Made by a program: the position numbers and the translations under genes
Notes under the pieces: generated by a model
What the model saw: the letters and a program-made list of their open reading frames with translations, nothing else
What the model was told of the DNA's origin: nothing
Database searches by the model: none
Part shown: piece after piece, positions 17,278 through 25,854 of the stretch
How positions within the stretch are numbered: the stretch's first letter is position 1
Layout of the letters: the number at the start of each line of letters is the position of its first letter
Source: Erythrobacter colymbi
GTDB lineage: Bacteria; Pseudomonadota; Alphaproteobacteria; Sphingomonadales; Sphingomonadaceae
DNA length: 64,000 nt
Direction of reading: 5' to 3'
Assembly: GCF_002155685.1 (NCBI RefSeq)
Contig: NZ_MUYK01000013.1
Location: forward strand, 20,433-84,432

Positions 17278-17934
17278 ATGCCCACCGCCTCCGCCACTCC
17301 CGGCGCCTCGCTGCTCGCGCCGTCCGATCACCTGCTGATCATGATCGACCACCAGTCGCAGATGAGCTTCGCGACCAAGTCGATCGACGCGATCATGCTG
17401 CGCAACAACGCCGCGCTCGTCAGCAATGCCGCGCGGATTTTCGGCGTTTCGACGATCCTCACCACGGTCGCCGAGAAGTCCTTCTCCGGCCCGATCTATG
17501 ACGAGATCAAGCGCGAGTTTCCCGGCGCGCCGATCATCGACCGCACGACGATGAACTGCTGGGAGGACGAGAACGTCATCGCCGCGGTCAACGCGTCGGC
17601 CAAGGGCCGCATCGTGCTCGCCGGGCTGTGGACCAGCGTGTGCATCGTCGGCCCGGCGATCTCGGCGCTTGATCAGGGCTTCGATGTCTATGTCATCGCC
17701 GATGCCTGCGGCGACGTCAGCGACGAGGCGCACGAACGCGCGATGGAGCGCATGGTGCAGGCCGGCGCGCGGCCCATCACCTCGCTGCAATACATGCTCG
17801 AACTCCAGCGCGACTGGGCGCGGGCCGCAACCTACGAAGCGGTCACCGGCACGGCCAAGATCTACGGCGGGGCCTACGGGCTCGGCATCATCTACGCCAA
17901 ATCGATCCTCGGCGCGGACGCGCACGAGGGCTGA
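17278..17934 (+). CDS. Isochorismatase-like cysteine hydrolase (YcaC type)
   Basis: A 218-residue hydrolase of the isochorismatase superfamily. The catalytic triad is visible: Asp in LLIMIDHQSQMSF, Lys in TTVAEKSFSGPIYDEI, and Cys in LAGLWTSVCIVGPAI. The spacing and the NCWEDENVIAAV segment fit the YcaC branch, whose substrates are not established. The start is the ATG after CATCCCC; a longer frame exists upstream but has no start with a ribosome site. It is the first gene downstream of the divergent AraC regulator and is separated from the next gene by a strong hairpin. Confidence 0.88.
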   Translation: MPTASATPGASLLAPSDHLLIMIDHQSQMSFATKSIDAIMLRNNAALVSNAARIFGVSTILTTVAEKSFSGPIYDEIKREFPGAPIIDRTTMNCWEDENVIAAVNASAKGRIVLAGLWTSVCIVGPAISALDQGFDVYVIADACGDVSDEAHERAMERMVQAGARPITSLQYMLELQRDWARAATYEAVTGTAKIYGGAYGLGIIYAKSILGADAHEG

Positions 17935-18018
17935 GGCACCGAGCTTGCGGGAGCGGTCCCGACCCGTTCCCGCCGGCTGCCGCCGGTCTTGCGCGGCCCC
18001 GCAAGGCCAGCGGCACAC

Positions 18019-18051
18019 GGGCCGGCCGCATGTCCCCAGGGCGGCCGGCCC
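18019..18051 (+). terminator. Stem-loop between isochorismatase and XapX genes
   Basis: An 11-bp perfect inverted repeat (GGGCCGGCCGC / GCGGCCGGCCC) with an 11-base loop, followed by CATCTTTCC. The T-tract is weak, so it may terminate partially or protect the upstream mRNA rather than stop transcription fully. Confidence 0.5.
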
Positions 18052-18083
18052 CATCTTTCCTTCGCAAGCAGGAGCCGCGCGCG

Positions 18084-18347
18084 ATGAAGCCCTATCTTGC
18101 CGCCCTTGGCGCCGGCCTGCTGGTCGGGATCGTCTACAGCCTGCTCAATGTGCGTTCCCCCGCCCCGCCGGTGATCGCGCTGGTCGGCCTGCTCGGCATC
18201 CTGCTGGGGGAGCAGATCGTCCCGTTTGCCAAGCGGGTGTGGCACGGCCAGCCTGACGTCGTCGCCGAAACGCGGGCCGACTGTGCCGAGCATATCCTCG
18301 GCCCGCTCCCTGCCCGCTCCGGCCTCAGGCAAGAGCAGGACGCATGA
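18084..18347 (+). CDS. XapX domain membrane protein
   Basis: An 87-residue protein with two hydrophobic segments (about 4-22 and 31-47: PYLAALGAGLLVGIVYSLL and VIALVGLLGILLGEQIV), the hallmark of the XapX/DUF1427 family, whose function is unknown. The conserved NVRSPAPP loop joins them. The last 4 bases overlap the amidohydrolase start (ATGA), so the two genes are translationally coupled. Confidence 0.88.
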   Translation: MKPYLAALGAGLLVGIVYSLLNVRSPAPPVIALVGLLGILLGEQIVPFAKRVWHGQPDVVAETRADCAEHILGPLPARSGLRQEQDA

Positions 18348-20293
18348 TCGACCGCCGCACCGCCAGCGCAGGGATCGCGCTCGCCGGACTTGCCCCGCTG
18401 TTCAAGGGATCGCCGATGCACGCCGCCACGACCACGCCCGACACGATCCTCGTGAATGGCAAGTTCACCACCCTCGACCGCGCCAATCCCGCACCCGAGG
18501 CGGTGGCGATCACCGGAAACCGCTTTGCCGCGGTCGGAACGCGCGCGGAGGTGATGGCGCTGGCCGGGCCGGACACGAAAGTGATCGACCTCGGCGGGCG
18601 GCGGGTGATCCCGGGCCTTGCCGACAATCACATCCACGTGATCCGCGGCGGTTTGAACTTCAACATGGAGCTGCGCTGGGACGGGCTCACCAGCCTGTCG
18701 GACGCGATGGCGATGCTGCGCGCGCAGGTGGCCCGCACCCCCGCCCCGCAATGGGTGCGCGTGGTCGGCGGCTTTTCCGAGCACCAGTTCGCCGAAAAGC
18801 GCCTGCCGACACTGGACGAGATCAACGCCGCCGCGCCCGACACGCCGGTCTTCATTCTCCACCTCTACGACCGCGCGCTACTGAACGCGGCTGCCCTGCG
18901 CGCGGTGGGCTATACCAAGGACACGCCCGATCCTCCCGGCGGCACGATCCAGCGCGACGCCAGCGGCAACCCGACCGGGCTGCTGATCGCCTCGCCCAAT
19001 GCGGGCATCCTCTATTCGACGCTGGCGAAGGGGCCGAAGCTGCCCTTCGACTACCAGCTCAATTCCACCCGCCACTTCATGCGCGACCTCAACCGGCTCG
19101 GGGTGACGAGCGTGATCGACGCAGGCGGCGGCTTCCAGAACTATCCCGACGATTACGCCGTAATCCAGAAGCTCCACGACGACGGCCAACTGACGATCCG
19201 CATCGCCTACAACCTCTTCACCCAGAAGGCGGGCGAGGAGAAGGAGGACTTCCTGCGCTGGACCTCGACGGCGAAATACCATCAGGGCGACGACTATTTC
19301 CGCCTCAACGGCGCGGGCGAGATGCTGGTCTTCTCGGCCGCGGATTTCGAGGATTTCCGGATGCCGCGCCCGGATATGCCCGCGAACATGGAGGGCGACC
19401 TTGAGGGCGTCATCCGCATCCTCGCGCAGAACCGCTGGCCGTGGCGGCTGCATGCCACCTATGACGAGACCATCACCCGCGCGCTCGACGTGTTCGAAAA
19501 GGTCAACCGCGACATACCCTTGGACGGCATCCACTGGTTCTTCGACCATGCCGAGACGATCAGCGAACGCTCGATCGACCGCGTCGCAGCCTTGGGCGGC
19601 GGAATCGCGTTCCAGCACCGCATGGCCTATCAGGGCGAATATTTTGTCGAACGCTATGGCGCGCGTGCGGCCGAGGCGACGCCGCCCTTCAAGCGGGTGC
19701 TGGAGGCGGAAGTGAAGACCTCGGCGGGGACGGACGCGACCCGCGTCGCTTCCTATGACCCCTGGGTTTCGCTGAGCTGGCTCGTCACCGGCAAGACCCT
19801 GGGCGGCACCGGGCTCTATCCGCAAAGGAACCTCCTCGACCGCGAGACCGCATTGCGGATGTGGACCGAGAACACCACCTGGTTCTCGAACGAGGAGGGC
19901 CGCAAGGGCCGGATCGAAGCCGGGATGCTCGCCGATCTTGCCGTGCTCGACCGTGATTACTTCGCCGTACCGGGGGACGAGATCCGCCAGATCACCTCGG
20001 TGCTCACCATCGTCGATGGCAAGCTGGTCTATGGCGCGCAAGGTTTCGAGGGCCTCGCCCCGCCCCTTCCCCCCGCCATGCCCGACTGGTCGCCGGTGAG
20101 CACCTTCGGCGGCTACAACAAGGCCGCGCCCGATGCGGCGGCGCTGGCGAAGGTCGCGGCGGCTTCCTGCGGCTGCGCGACGGCCTGCGGCGTCCACGGG
20201 CACGAACACGCGAAGAGCTGGGGCGCGGGGCTGCCGGTGGGCGATCTCAAGAGCTTCTGGGGCGCGCTCGGCTGCGCGTGCTGGGCGGTATGA
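18344..20293 (+). CDS. YtcJ-like metal-dependent amidohydrolase with Cys/His-rich C-terminal tail
   Basis: A 649-residue amidohydrolase of the YtcJ branch. Features: an N-terminal twin-arginine-like start (DRRTASAGIALAGL), the metal-binding NHIHV segment in GLADNHIHVIRGG, IHWFFDHAET in the middle, and the C-terminal AGMLADLAVLDRDYF turn of the composite domain. Unusual is the C-terminus, where a SCGCATACGVHGHEH cluster and a final GCACWAV add five or more cysteines and two histidines, as if to bind a metal. The gene overlaps its neighbours on both sides by 4 bases. The substrate is unknown; family members include formamide or amide hydrolases. Confidence 0.87.
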   Translation: MIDRRTASAGIALAGLAPLFKGSPMHAATTTPDTILVNGKFTTLDRANPAPEAVAITGNRFAAVGTRAEVMALAGPDTKVIDLGGRRVIPGLADNHIHVIRGGLNFNMELRWDGLTSLSDAMAMLRAQVARTPAPQWVRVVGGFSEHQFAEKRLPTLDEINAAAPDTPVFILHLYDRALLNAAALRAVGYTKDTPDPPGGTIQRDASGNPTGLLIASPNAGILYSTLAKGPKLPFDYQLNSTRHFMRDLNRLGVTSVIDAGGGFQNYPDDYAVIQKLHDDGQLTIRIAYNLFTQKAGEEKEDFLRWTSTAKYHQGDDYFRLNGAGEMLVFSAADFEDFRMPRPDMPANMEGDLEGVIRILAQNRWPWRLHATYDETITRALDVFEKVNRDIPLDGIHWFFDHAETISERSIDRVAALGGGIAFQHRMAYQGEYFVERYGARAAEATPPFKRVLEAEVKTSAGTDATRVASYDPWVSLSWLVTGKTLGGTGLYPQRNLLDRETALRMWTENTTWFSNEEGRKGRIEAGMLADLAVLDRDYFAVPGDEIRQITSVLTIVDGKLVYGAQGFEGLAPPLPPAMPDWSPVSTFGGYNKAAPDAAALAKVAAASCGCATACGVHGHEHAKSWGAGLPVGDLKSFWGALGCACWAV

Positions 20294-20670
20294 GCGGCGC
20301 GGCTCTGCTGCTCGCGCGCCTCGCGCTCGCCTCGCCCTTCCTGTTCAGCGGGGTGACCAAGGCGTCGGACTTCGCCGGAGCCACCGCCGAGGTGCGGGGT
20401 CTGACGGGGTTCGAGCCTGCCGCGCCCCTCGCGATGCTGGTGATCGCGGTGCAGCTCGGCGGATCGGCGCTGCTGCTGGCGCGGGGCCGCGCAGTATGGC
20501 TCGGCGCGGCACTGCTGGCCGGCTTCACCCTCGCCGCGACGCTGCTGGCGCATAACTTCTGGGCCAAGCCCGAGGGCGCGTGGCTTCGCGATGCGACCAC
20601 CTTCTTCGAGCACATGGGGCTGATGGCCGGCCTCGGCCTTGCCGCATGGATAGCGGGGCGCGCAACTTGA
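20290..20670 (+). CDS. DoxX family membrane protein
   Basis: A 126-residue protein with about four membrane segments and the DoxX-type ARLALASPFLFSGVTKASDF start and HNFWAKPEG motif in the third loop. DoxX proteins are small quinone-linked or redox-associated membrane proteins of mostly unknown role. The start is the ATG overlapping the amidohydrolase stop. Confidence 0.87.
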   Translation: MSGAALLLARLALASPFLFSGVTKASDFAGATAEVRGLTGFEPAAPLAMLVIAVQLGGSALLLARGRAVWLGAALLAGFTLAATLLAHNFWAKPEGAWLRDATTFFEHMGLMAGLGLAAWIAGRAT

Positions 20671-21329
20671 ACGAGGCTCCCGCGCCCTCCGCCTCCCCCG
20701 CCCTGCCGCTGGTCGCGGTGCTGCTCGCTTTCCTGTCTGGCTTCGTCGACACCGCCGCCTTCATCCACATGAAGGGGCTGTTCGTTGCCCATGTCACCGG
20801 CAACTTCGTGCTGCTGGGCGCGGCGCTGGCGAGCGGCGAAGCCATAGCCGGCAAGGGGCCCGAGGTGCTGCAACTCGCCGCGCTCCCCGTCTTCTTCCTC
20901 GCCGCGATGCTGACCGGAGCGCTGGGCGCGCGCCTGCCGCGCATCCTGTGGAGCGCCGCGCTGCTGATGCTCGCCGTCGCGGGGGCGAGCGCATGGCTCG
21001 GCACGGGGCCGTGGGACGCGGCGAGCGCCGTGGTGCTGATCGCGGCGATGGGCATGCTCAACGCCGCGCACCGCTTGAACCCCGCGATGGGCCCGCCCTT
21101 TGCGGTGATGACCGGCAATGTCGCCGCCCTCGCGATCCGCACCGCGCAGATCGTGCACCTCGCCCCCGCCGCACCCGCCAGCGGAGCCGAGGGCAAGATG
21201 CTGCGCGCGGTGATCGCCTTTGCCGCGGGCTGCGCGGGCGGCGCGCTGACGCAGGCGTGGCTCGGCCTTGCCGCGGTCGGCATTCCGGCGCTGCTGTTGG
21301 TCGCCGCGCTGCTCATCAAGCGTGGCTGA
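20646..21329 (+). CDS. DUF1275 (YoaK-like) membrane protein
   Basis: A protein of about 227 residues with six or so membrane segments. Family marks are GFVDTAAFIHMKGLFVAHVTGNFVLLG near the N-terminus and the second TGN motif (PPFAVMTGNVAAL). The ATG at 20646 lies within the DoxX gene; a TTG at 20667 overlapping the DoxX stop is an alternative and would start at LNEAPAPS. The function of the family is unknown. It ends the operon begun by XapX. Confidence 0.85.
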   Translation: MDSGARNLNEAPAPSASPALPLVAVLLAFLSGFVDTAAFIHMKGLFVAHVTGNFVLLGAALASGEAIAGKGPEVLQLAALPVFFLAAMLTGALGARLPRILWSAALLMLAVAGASAWLGTGPWDAASAVVLIAAMGMLNAAHRLNPAMGPPFAVMTGNVAALAIRTAQIVHLAPAAPASGAEGKMLRAVIAFAAGCAGGALTQAWLGLAAVGIPALLLVAALLIKRG

Positions 21330-21425
21330 CCCCCCGCGCTTGCGCCCGCTGCACCGATCTTGCGGCAAAGCGACGGGCCGATGCGCGCGCCCTCGAACTG
21401 TCTTTAATATCATGCATTGTGGCAA

Positions 21426-22619
21426 ATGATGCGAAAGACACGATCCCTCCTCGTGGCTGCGGCGCTGCTGGCTGCGGCCGCCTGTTCCCAGCCGACTCCG
21501 CCCGCCCCGCCCCCGCCGACCGTCGCGGTGGCGGCGCCGCTCGAACGCAGCATCACCGACTGGGACGACTATGTCGGCCGGTTCGAGGCGATCGACGATG
21601 TCGAGGTCGTCCCGCGCGTGTCGGGCAACGTCACCCGCATCGCCTTCCGCGAGGGGCTGGCGGTGGGCAAGGGCCAGGTGCTCTACGAAATCGACCCGCG
21701 CCCGTTCCGCGCCGCACTTGCCCAGGCCGAGGCCGAAGTCGCGCGCGCCCGCGCCAATGCCGCCGTCGCTCGCAGCGAACTCGCCCGGGCCGAAACGCTG
21801 CTGCCCGACAACGCGATCAGCAAGGAGCTCTACGACCAGAAGGCCGCCGCCGCGAAGGCAGCCGATGCCGCGCTCGCCGCCGCGCGCGCGACCGCCGAGA
21901 CCCGGCGGCTCGATCTGAGCTTCACGCAGGTGCGCGCGCCGGTGGCGGGCCGCGTCTCGGACCGCCGCGCCTCGCTTGGCGACTACGTGACCGCCGGGCA
22001 GACCGTGCTCACCCGCGTGGTCTCGGTCGATCCGATCTGGTTCACCTTCGACGGGGCCGAGAGCTTCTACCTCAAGTATATCCGCCAGGACGCCAAGGGC
22101 GAACGCCAGTCCTCGCGCTATGCGCCCAACCCGGTCGAGATTCAGCTCGCCGACGAGGACAGCTATCGCTGGCGCGGGCGGATGGTGTTCGTCGACAACG
22201 CACTCGACCCGCGTTCGGGCACGATCAAGGCGCGCGCCGAGGTTTCCAACCCCGACGGTTTCCTCGTCCCCGGCCTGTTCGGACGCGCGCGGCTGCTCGG
22301 CTCGGGCGCCTACAAGGGCCTGCTGGTGCCCGACGAGGCGGTCATCACCGACCAGACCCGCCGCGCGGTGTTCGTGCTGGGCAAGGACAACAAGGTCGAG
22401 ATGCGCAACGTCGAACTCGGGCCGATGGTCGAAGGCCTGCGCGTGGTGAGGAGCGGCATCAAGCCGGGCGACAAGGTGGTGCTCGATGGCCTCGCGCGGC
22501 TCCAGCCGGGAGCCGTGGTGACCCCCAAGGCGGGCACGATCAAGCCGCGCGCCAAGAACGCTGCGCCGGTCGCGCTGCCGGTCTCCGCCCCGCCGCCCGC
22601 CGAAGCCAAGTCGCAGTAA
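21426..22619 (+). CDS. RND efflux periplasmic adaptor (MexE/AcrA type)
   Basis: A 397-residue membrane fusion protein linking the inner-membrane RND pump to the outer-membrane channel. The N-terminus is a probable lipoprotein signal (LLVAAALLAAAACSQ). The biotinyl-lipoyl halves (VVPRVSGNVTRIAFREG and VRAPVAGRVSDRRASLGDYV) flank a coiled-coil hairpin (about 95-165). The RARLLGSGAYKGLLVPDEAV segment is close to MexE. It is the first gene of an adaptor-pump-channel operon; the pump starts 16 bases on. Confidence 0.92.
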   Translation: MMRKTRSLLVAAALLAAAACSQPTPPAPPPPTVAVAAPLERSITDWDDYVGRFEAIDDVEVVPRVSGNVTRIAFREGLAVGKGQVLYEIDPRPFRAALAQAEAEVARARANAAVARSELARAETLLPDNAISKELYDQKAAAAKAADAALAAARATAETRRLDLSFTQVRAPVAGRVSDRRASLGDYVTAGQTVLTRVVSVDPIWFTFDGAESFYLKYIRQDAKGERQSSRYAPNPVEIQLADEDSYRWRGRMVFVDNALDPRSGTIKARAEVSNPDGFLVPGLFGRARLLGSGAYKGLLVPDEAVITDQTRRAVFVLGKDNKVEMRNVELGPMVEGLRVVRSGIKPGDKVVLDGLARLQPGAVVTPKAGTIKPRAKNAAPVALPVSAPPPAEAKSQ

Positions 22620-22635
22620 GGCGGGGGGCGCGCGC

Positions 22636-25600
22636 GTGAACTTCCCGCACTTCTTCATCAACCGCCCGATCTTTGCCGCGGTGCTCTCGATCCTGATCGT
22701 GATCGTGGGGGCGATCGCCTATCCGACGCTTCCGATCGCCCAATATCCCGAGATCGCCCCGCCCACCGTGGTCGTCTCGGCAAGTTTTCCCGGCGCCTCG
22801 GCCGAAACTCTGGCCGAAACCGTCGCCGCCCCGCTGGAAGAGCAGATCAACGGGGTGGAGAACATGCTCTACATGTCCTCCTCCTCCACCGGGGACGGGA
22901 ACGTGGCGATCACCGTCACCTTCGCCCAAGGCACCGACGTCGACGAGGCGCAGGTGCTGGTGCAGAACCGCGTCTCGACCGCCGAGCCGCGCCTGCCCGA
23001 GGAGGTGCGGCGCCTCGGCGTCACGGTGCGCAAGAACTCGCCCGACCTGCTGCTGGTCGCGACCCTGATCTCGCCCGACAACCGCTATAACCAGCAATAC
23101 CTGTCGAACTACGCGACGCTCCAGCTGGTCGACCGACTGAGCCGCGTCGAGGGCGTGGGCTCTGTGCGCATCTTCGGCGGGCGCGATTATTCGATGCGGG
23201 TGTGGATCGATCCGGACCGCGCAACCGCGCTCAACCTCGATGCCTCCGAGATCGTCGCGGCGGTGCGCGCACAGAACGTGCAGGTCGCCGCCGGCGCGGT
23301 GGGCCAGCCGCCCTACAATACCGGCGGCACCGCCTTCACGCTCAACATCCAGACCCAAGGGCGGCTGGTGACGACGCAGGAATTCGGCGACATCATCGTC
23401 AAGCGCTTCGACGATGGCCGCCTGATCCGCCTGCACGATGTCGCGCGGATCGAGCTCGGCGCGCAGGATTACAGCGTCAACGCCTTCAATTCGGGCAAGC
23501 CGACAGTGGCGGTGGTGGTCTCGCAGCTGCCCGGCTCCAACGCGCTGGCGACGGCCGAAGCGGTCCGCAACGAGCTGGAAACGGCGAAGAAGGATTTCCC
23601 CCCGGGGCTCGAATACGCGATCCCCTATGCCCCCACGACCTATATCGAGGCCTCGATAGCCGCGGTCGAGGACACGCTGTTCGAGGCGATCGTGCTGGTC
23701 GCGCTGGTGGTGCTGGTGTTCCTGCAAAGCTGGCGCGCGGCGATCGTGCCCATCATCGCCATTCCCGTCTCGCTGATCGGCTCCTTCGCCTTCCTCGCCG
23801 CCTTCGGCTTCAGCCTCAACAACCTTTCGCTGTTCGGGCTGGTGCTCGCCATCGGGATCGTGGTCGACGATGCCATCGTGGTGGTCGAGAATGTCGAGCG
23901 CGTGATGGAGGAGGAAGGCCTCTCCCCCCGCGAGGCCGCGCACCGGACGATGGACGAGGTCTCGGGCGCGCTGATCGCGATTGCCCTCGTGCTGATCGGG
24001 GTGTTCCTGCCGACCAGCTTCATTCCCGGCATCTCGGGCCAGTTCTACCGTCAGTTCGCGCTTACCATCATGAGCGCGACGGCGATTTCGGCCTTCGTCT
24101 CGCTGACCCTCTCGCCCGCGCTCGCGGCCTTGCTGCTCAAGCCCAAGTCGCACGAGGAGACGCCGCCTGCCCCCGGCTGGCGCGGCTGGGGGACGCGGTT
24201 CGCGCGCGGGTTCAACCGCGGGTTCAACAAGCTCTCGGAGCGCTATGGCCGCTTCACCGCCAAGGCGGTGCGGATGCTGGCGATCATCGGCATCGCCTAT
24301 GCCGCCCTCATCGGCCTCACCATTTGGCGCTTTGCCGAGACGCCGACCGGCTTCATCCCCGCGCAGGATCAGGGCTACCTCATCGCGGTGCTGCAAATGC
24401 CGCCGGGCACCTCGCTCGAACGCACCACCGAGACGCTGGAACAGGCACAGAGGATCGCGCTTGCCAACCCCGCGACTGCGAGCACCGTCGCCTTCGGCGG
24501 CTTCGACGGGGCGACTTTCACCAATGCGCCCAACGCGGCGGCGATGTTCATTTCCCTGAAACCCAAGGACCAGCGCGCCGGGGCGAACCAGCTGCTGGGC
24601 GAACTGAACGGCGCCCTGAGCCAGATCACCGCGGGCAACATCTTCGTCATCCCGCCCCCGCCCGTCTCGGGGATCGGCACCGGCGGCGGCTTCAAGATGA
24701 TGATCGAGGACCGCGGCGGGGCAGGCTATCAGGCGTTGGAGACGGTCGCCTTCACCATGATGGCCAAGGCCAACCAGACGCCGGGGATCGGCGGGGCATT
24801 CACCACCTTCAACACCCGCACCCCGCGCCTCTACGCCGATATCGACCGCGAGCGGGCCGAACAGCTCGGCGTGCCCTTGGAGAACGTGTTCACAACGCTC
24901 GGCACCTATCTCGGCTCGACCTATGTGAACGACTTCAACCTCTTGGGCCGCACCTTCCGTGTCACCGCGCAGGCCGACGCGCCCTTCCGCGAGAGCGCAG
25001 CGGATATCCTGCGCCTCAGGGTGCGTTCGGATAGCGGCGCGATGGTGCCGCTGGGCGCCTTCATGTCGATCCGCAACGAAGGCGGGCCTTACCGCGTGGT
25101 GCGCTACAACCTCTATCCGGCGGCCGAATTGCAGGGCAACACCCTGCCCGGTTTCTCCTCGGGCCAGTCGCTGGGATCGATGGAAAAGCTCGCGGCGGAA
25201 ACCCTGCCGCAGGGCTTCGCCTTCGACTGGACCGAGCTTGCCTTCGAGCAGAAGCAGGCGGGCAACACCGGCACTATCGCCTTCGGCCTTGCGGTGGTCT
25301 TCGTGTTCCTGCTGCTCGCCGCGCAATATGAAAGCCTGGTGCTGCCGCTGGCGGTAATCCTGATCGTGCCGATGTGCCTGCTCGCCGCGCTCTTGGGCGT
25401 GCTGGTGATGCGGCTCGACAACAATATCCTGACGCAAATCGGCCTCGTGGTGCTGATCGGCCTTGCCGCCAAGAACGCGATCCTGATCGTCGAATTCGCG
25501 CGCCAGAACGAAAACGAGGGGATGGAGTTGAGGCAAGCCGCGCAGGAAGCGGCCAAGCTGCGCCTGCGCCCGATCCTGATGACCTCGATCGCCTTCATCC

Positions 25601-25854
25601 TCGGCGTGCTGCCCCTGGTGCTGGGTCAGGGCCCGGGCTCGGAGATGCGGCAGGCGCTGGGCGTGGCGGTGTTCTTCGGGATGCTCGGCGTTACGATCTT
25701 CGGGCTGATCTTCACGCCTGCCTTCTATGTCATCGCGCGGATGTTCGGCGACTGGGTGGGCAAGCGGCTGAAGCGCCGCAAGGCCGATGCCGATGCCGGG
25801 CCAGAAGCTCTGTCCCCGCCCCCTGCCGACCCGCAACCGGAGGCCGGCGCATGA
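22636..25854 (+). CDS. RND multidrug efflux pump, HAE1 family (MexF-like)
   Basis: A 1072-residue inner-membrane proton antiporter with the AcrB layout: first membrane helix at about 10-30, porter domain, membrane block at about 340-530, second porter domain and a final membrane block. Proton-relay residues are visible: two adjacent aspartates in GIVVDDAIVVVENVERVM and the lysine in GLAAKNAILIVEFAR. The VAAPLEEQINGVENMLYMSS motif is family typical. The start is a GTG; the stop overlaps the next gene by 4 bases. Likely exports hydrophobic or aromatic toxicants. Confidence 0.95.
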   Translation: MNFPHFFINRPIFAAVLSILIVIVGAIAYPTLPIAQYPEIAPPTVVVSASFPGASAETLAETVAAPLEEQINGVENMLYMSSSSTGDGNVAITVTFAQGTDVDEAQVLVQNRVSTAEPRLPEEVRRLGVTVRKNSPDLLLVATLISPDNRYNQQYLSNYATLQLVDRLSRVEGVGSVRIFGGRDYSMRVWIDPDRATALNLDASEIVAAVRAQNVQVAAGAVGQPPYNTGGTAFTLNIQTQGRLVTTQEFGDIIVKRFDDGRLIRLHDVARIELGAQDYSVNAFNSGKPTVAVVVSQLPGSNALATAEAVRNELETAKKDFPPGLEYAIPYAPTTYIEASIAAVEDTLFEAIVLVALVVLVFLQSWRAAIVPIIAIPVSLIGSFAFLAAFGFSLNNLSLFGLVLAIGIVVDDAIVVVENVERVMEEEGLSPREAAHRTMDEVSGALIAIALVLIGVFLPTSFIPGISGQFYRQFALTIMSATAISAFVSLTLSPALAALLLKPKSHEETPPAPGWRGWGTRFARGFNRGFNKLSERYGRFTAKAVRMLAIIGIAYAALIGLTIWRFAETPTGFIPAQDQGYLIAVLQMPPGTSLERTTETLEQAQRIALANPATASTVAFGGFDGATFTNAPNAAAMFISLKPKDQRAGANQLLGELNGALSQITAGNIFVIPPPPVSGIGTGGGFKMMIEDRGGAGYQALETVAFTMMAKANQTPGIGGAFTTFNTRTPRLYADIDRERAEQLGVPLENVFTTLGTYLGSTYVNDFNLLGRTFRVTAQADAPFRESAADILRLRVRSDSGAMVPLGAFMSIRNEGGPYRVVRYNLYPAAELQGNTLPGFSSGQSLGSMEKLAAETLPQGFAFDWTELAFEQKQAGNTGTIAFGLAVVFVFLLLAAQYESLVLPLAVILIVPMCLLAALLGVLVMRLDNNILTQIGLVVLIGLAAKNAILIVEFARQNENEGMELRQAAQEAAKLRLRPILMTSIAFILGVLPLVLGQGPGSEMRQALGVAVFFGMLGVTIFGLIFTPAFYVIARMFGDWVGKRLKRRKADADAGPEALSPPPADPQPEAGA

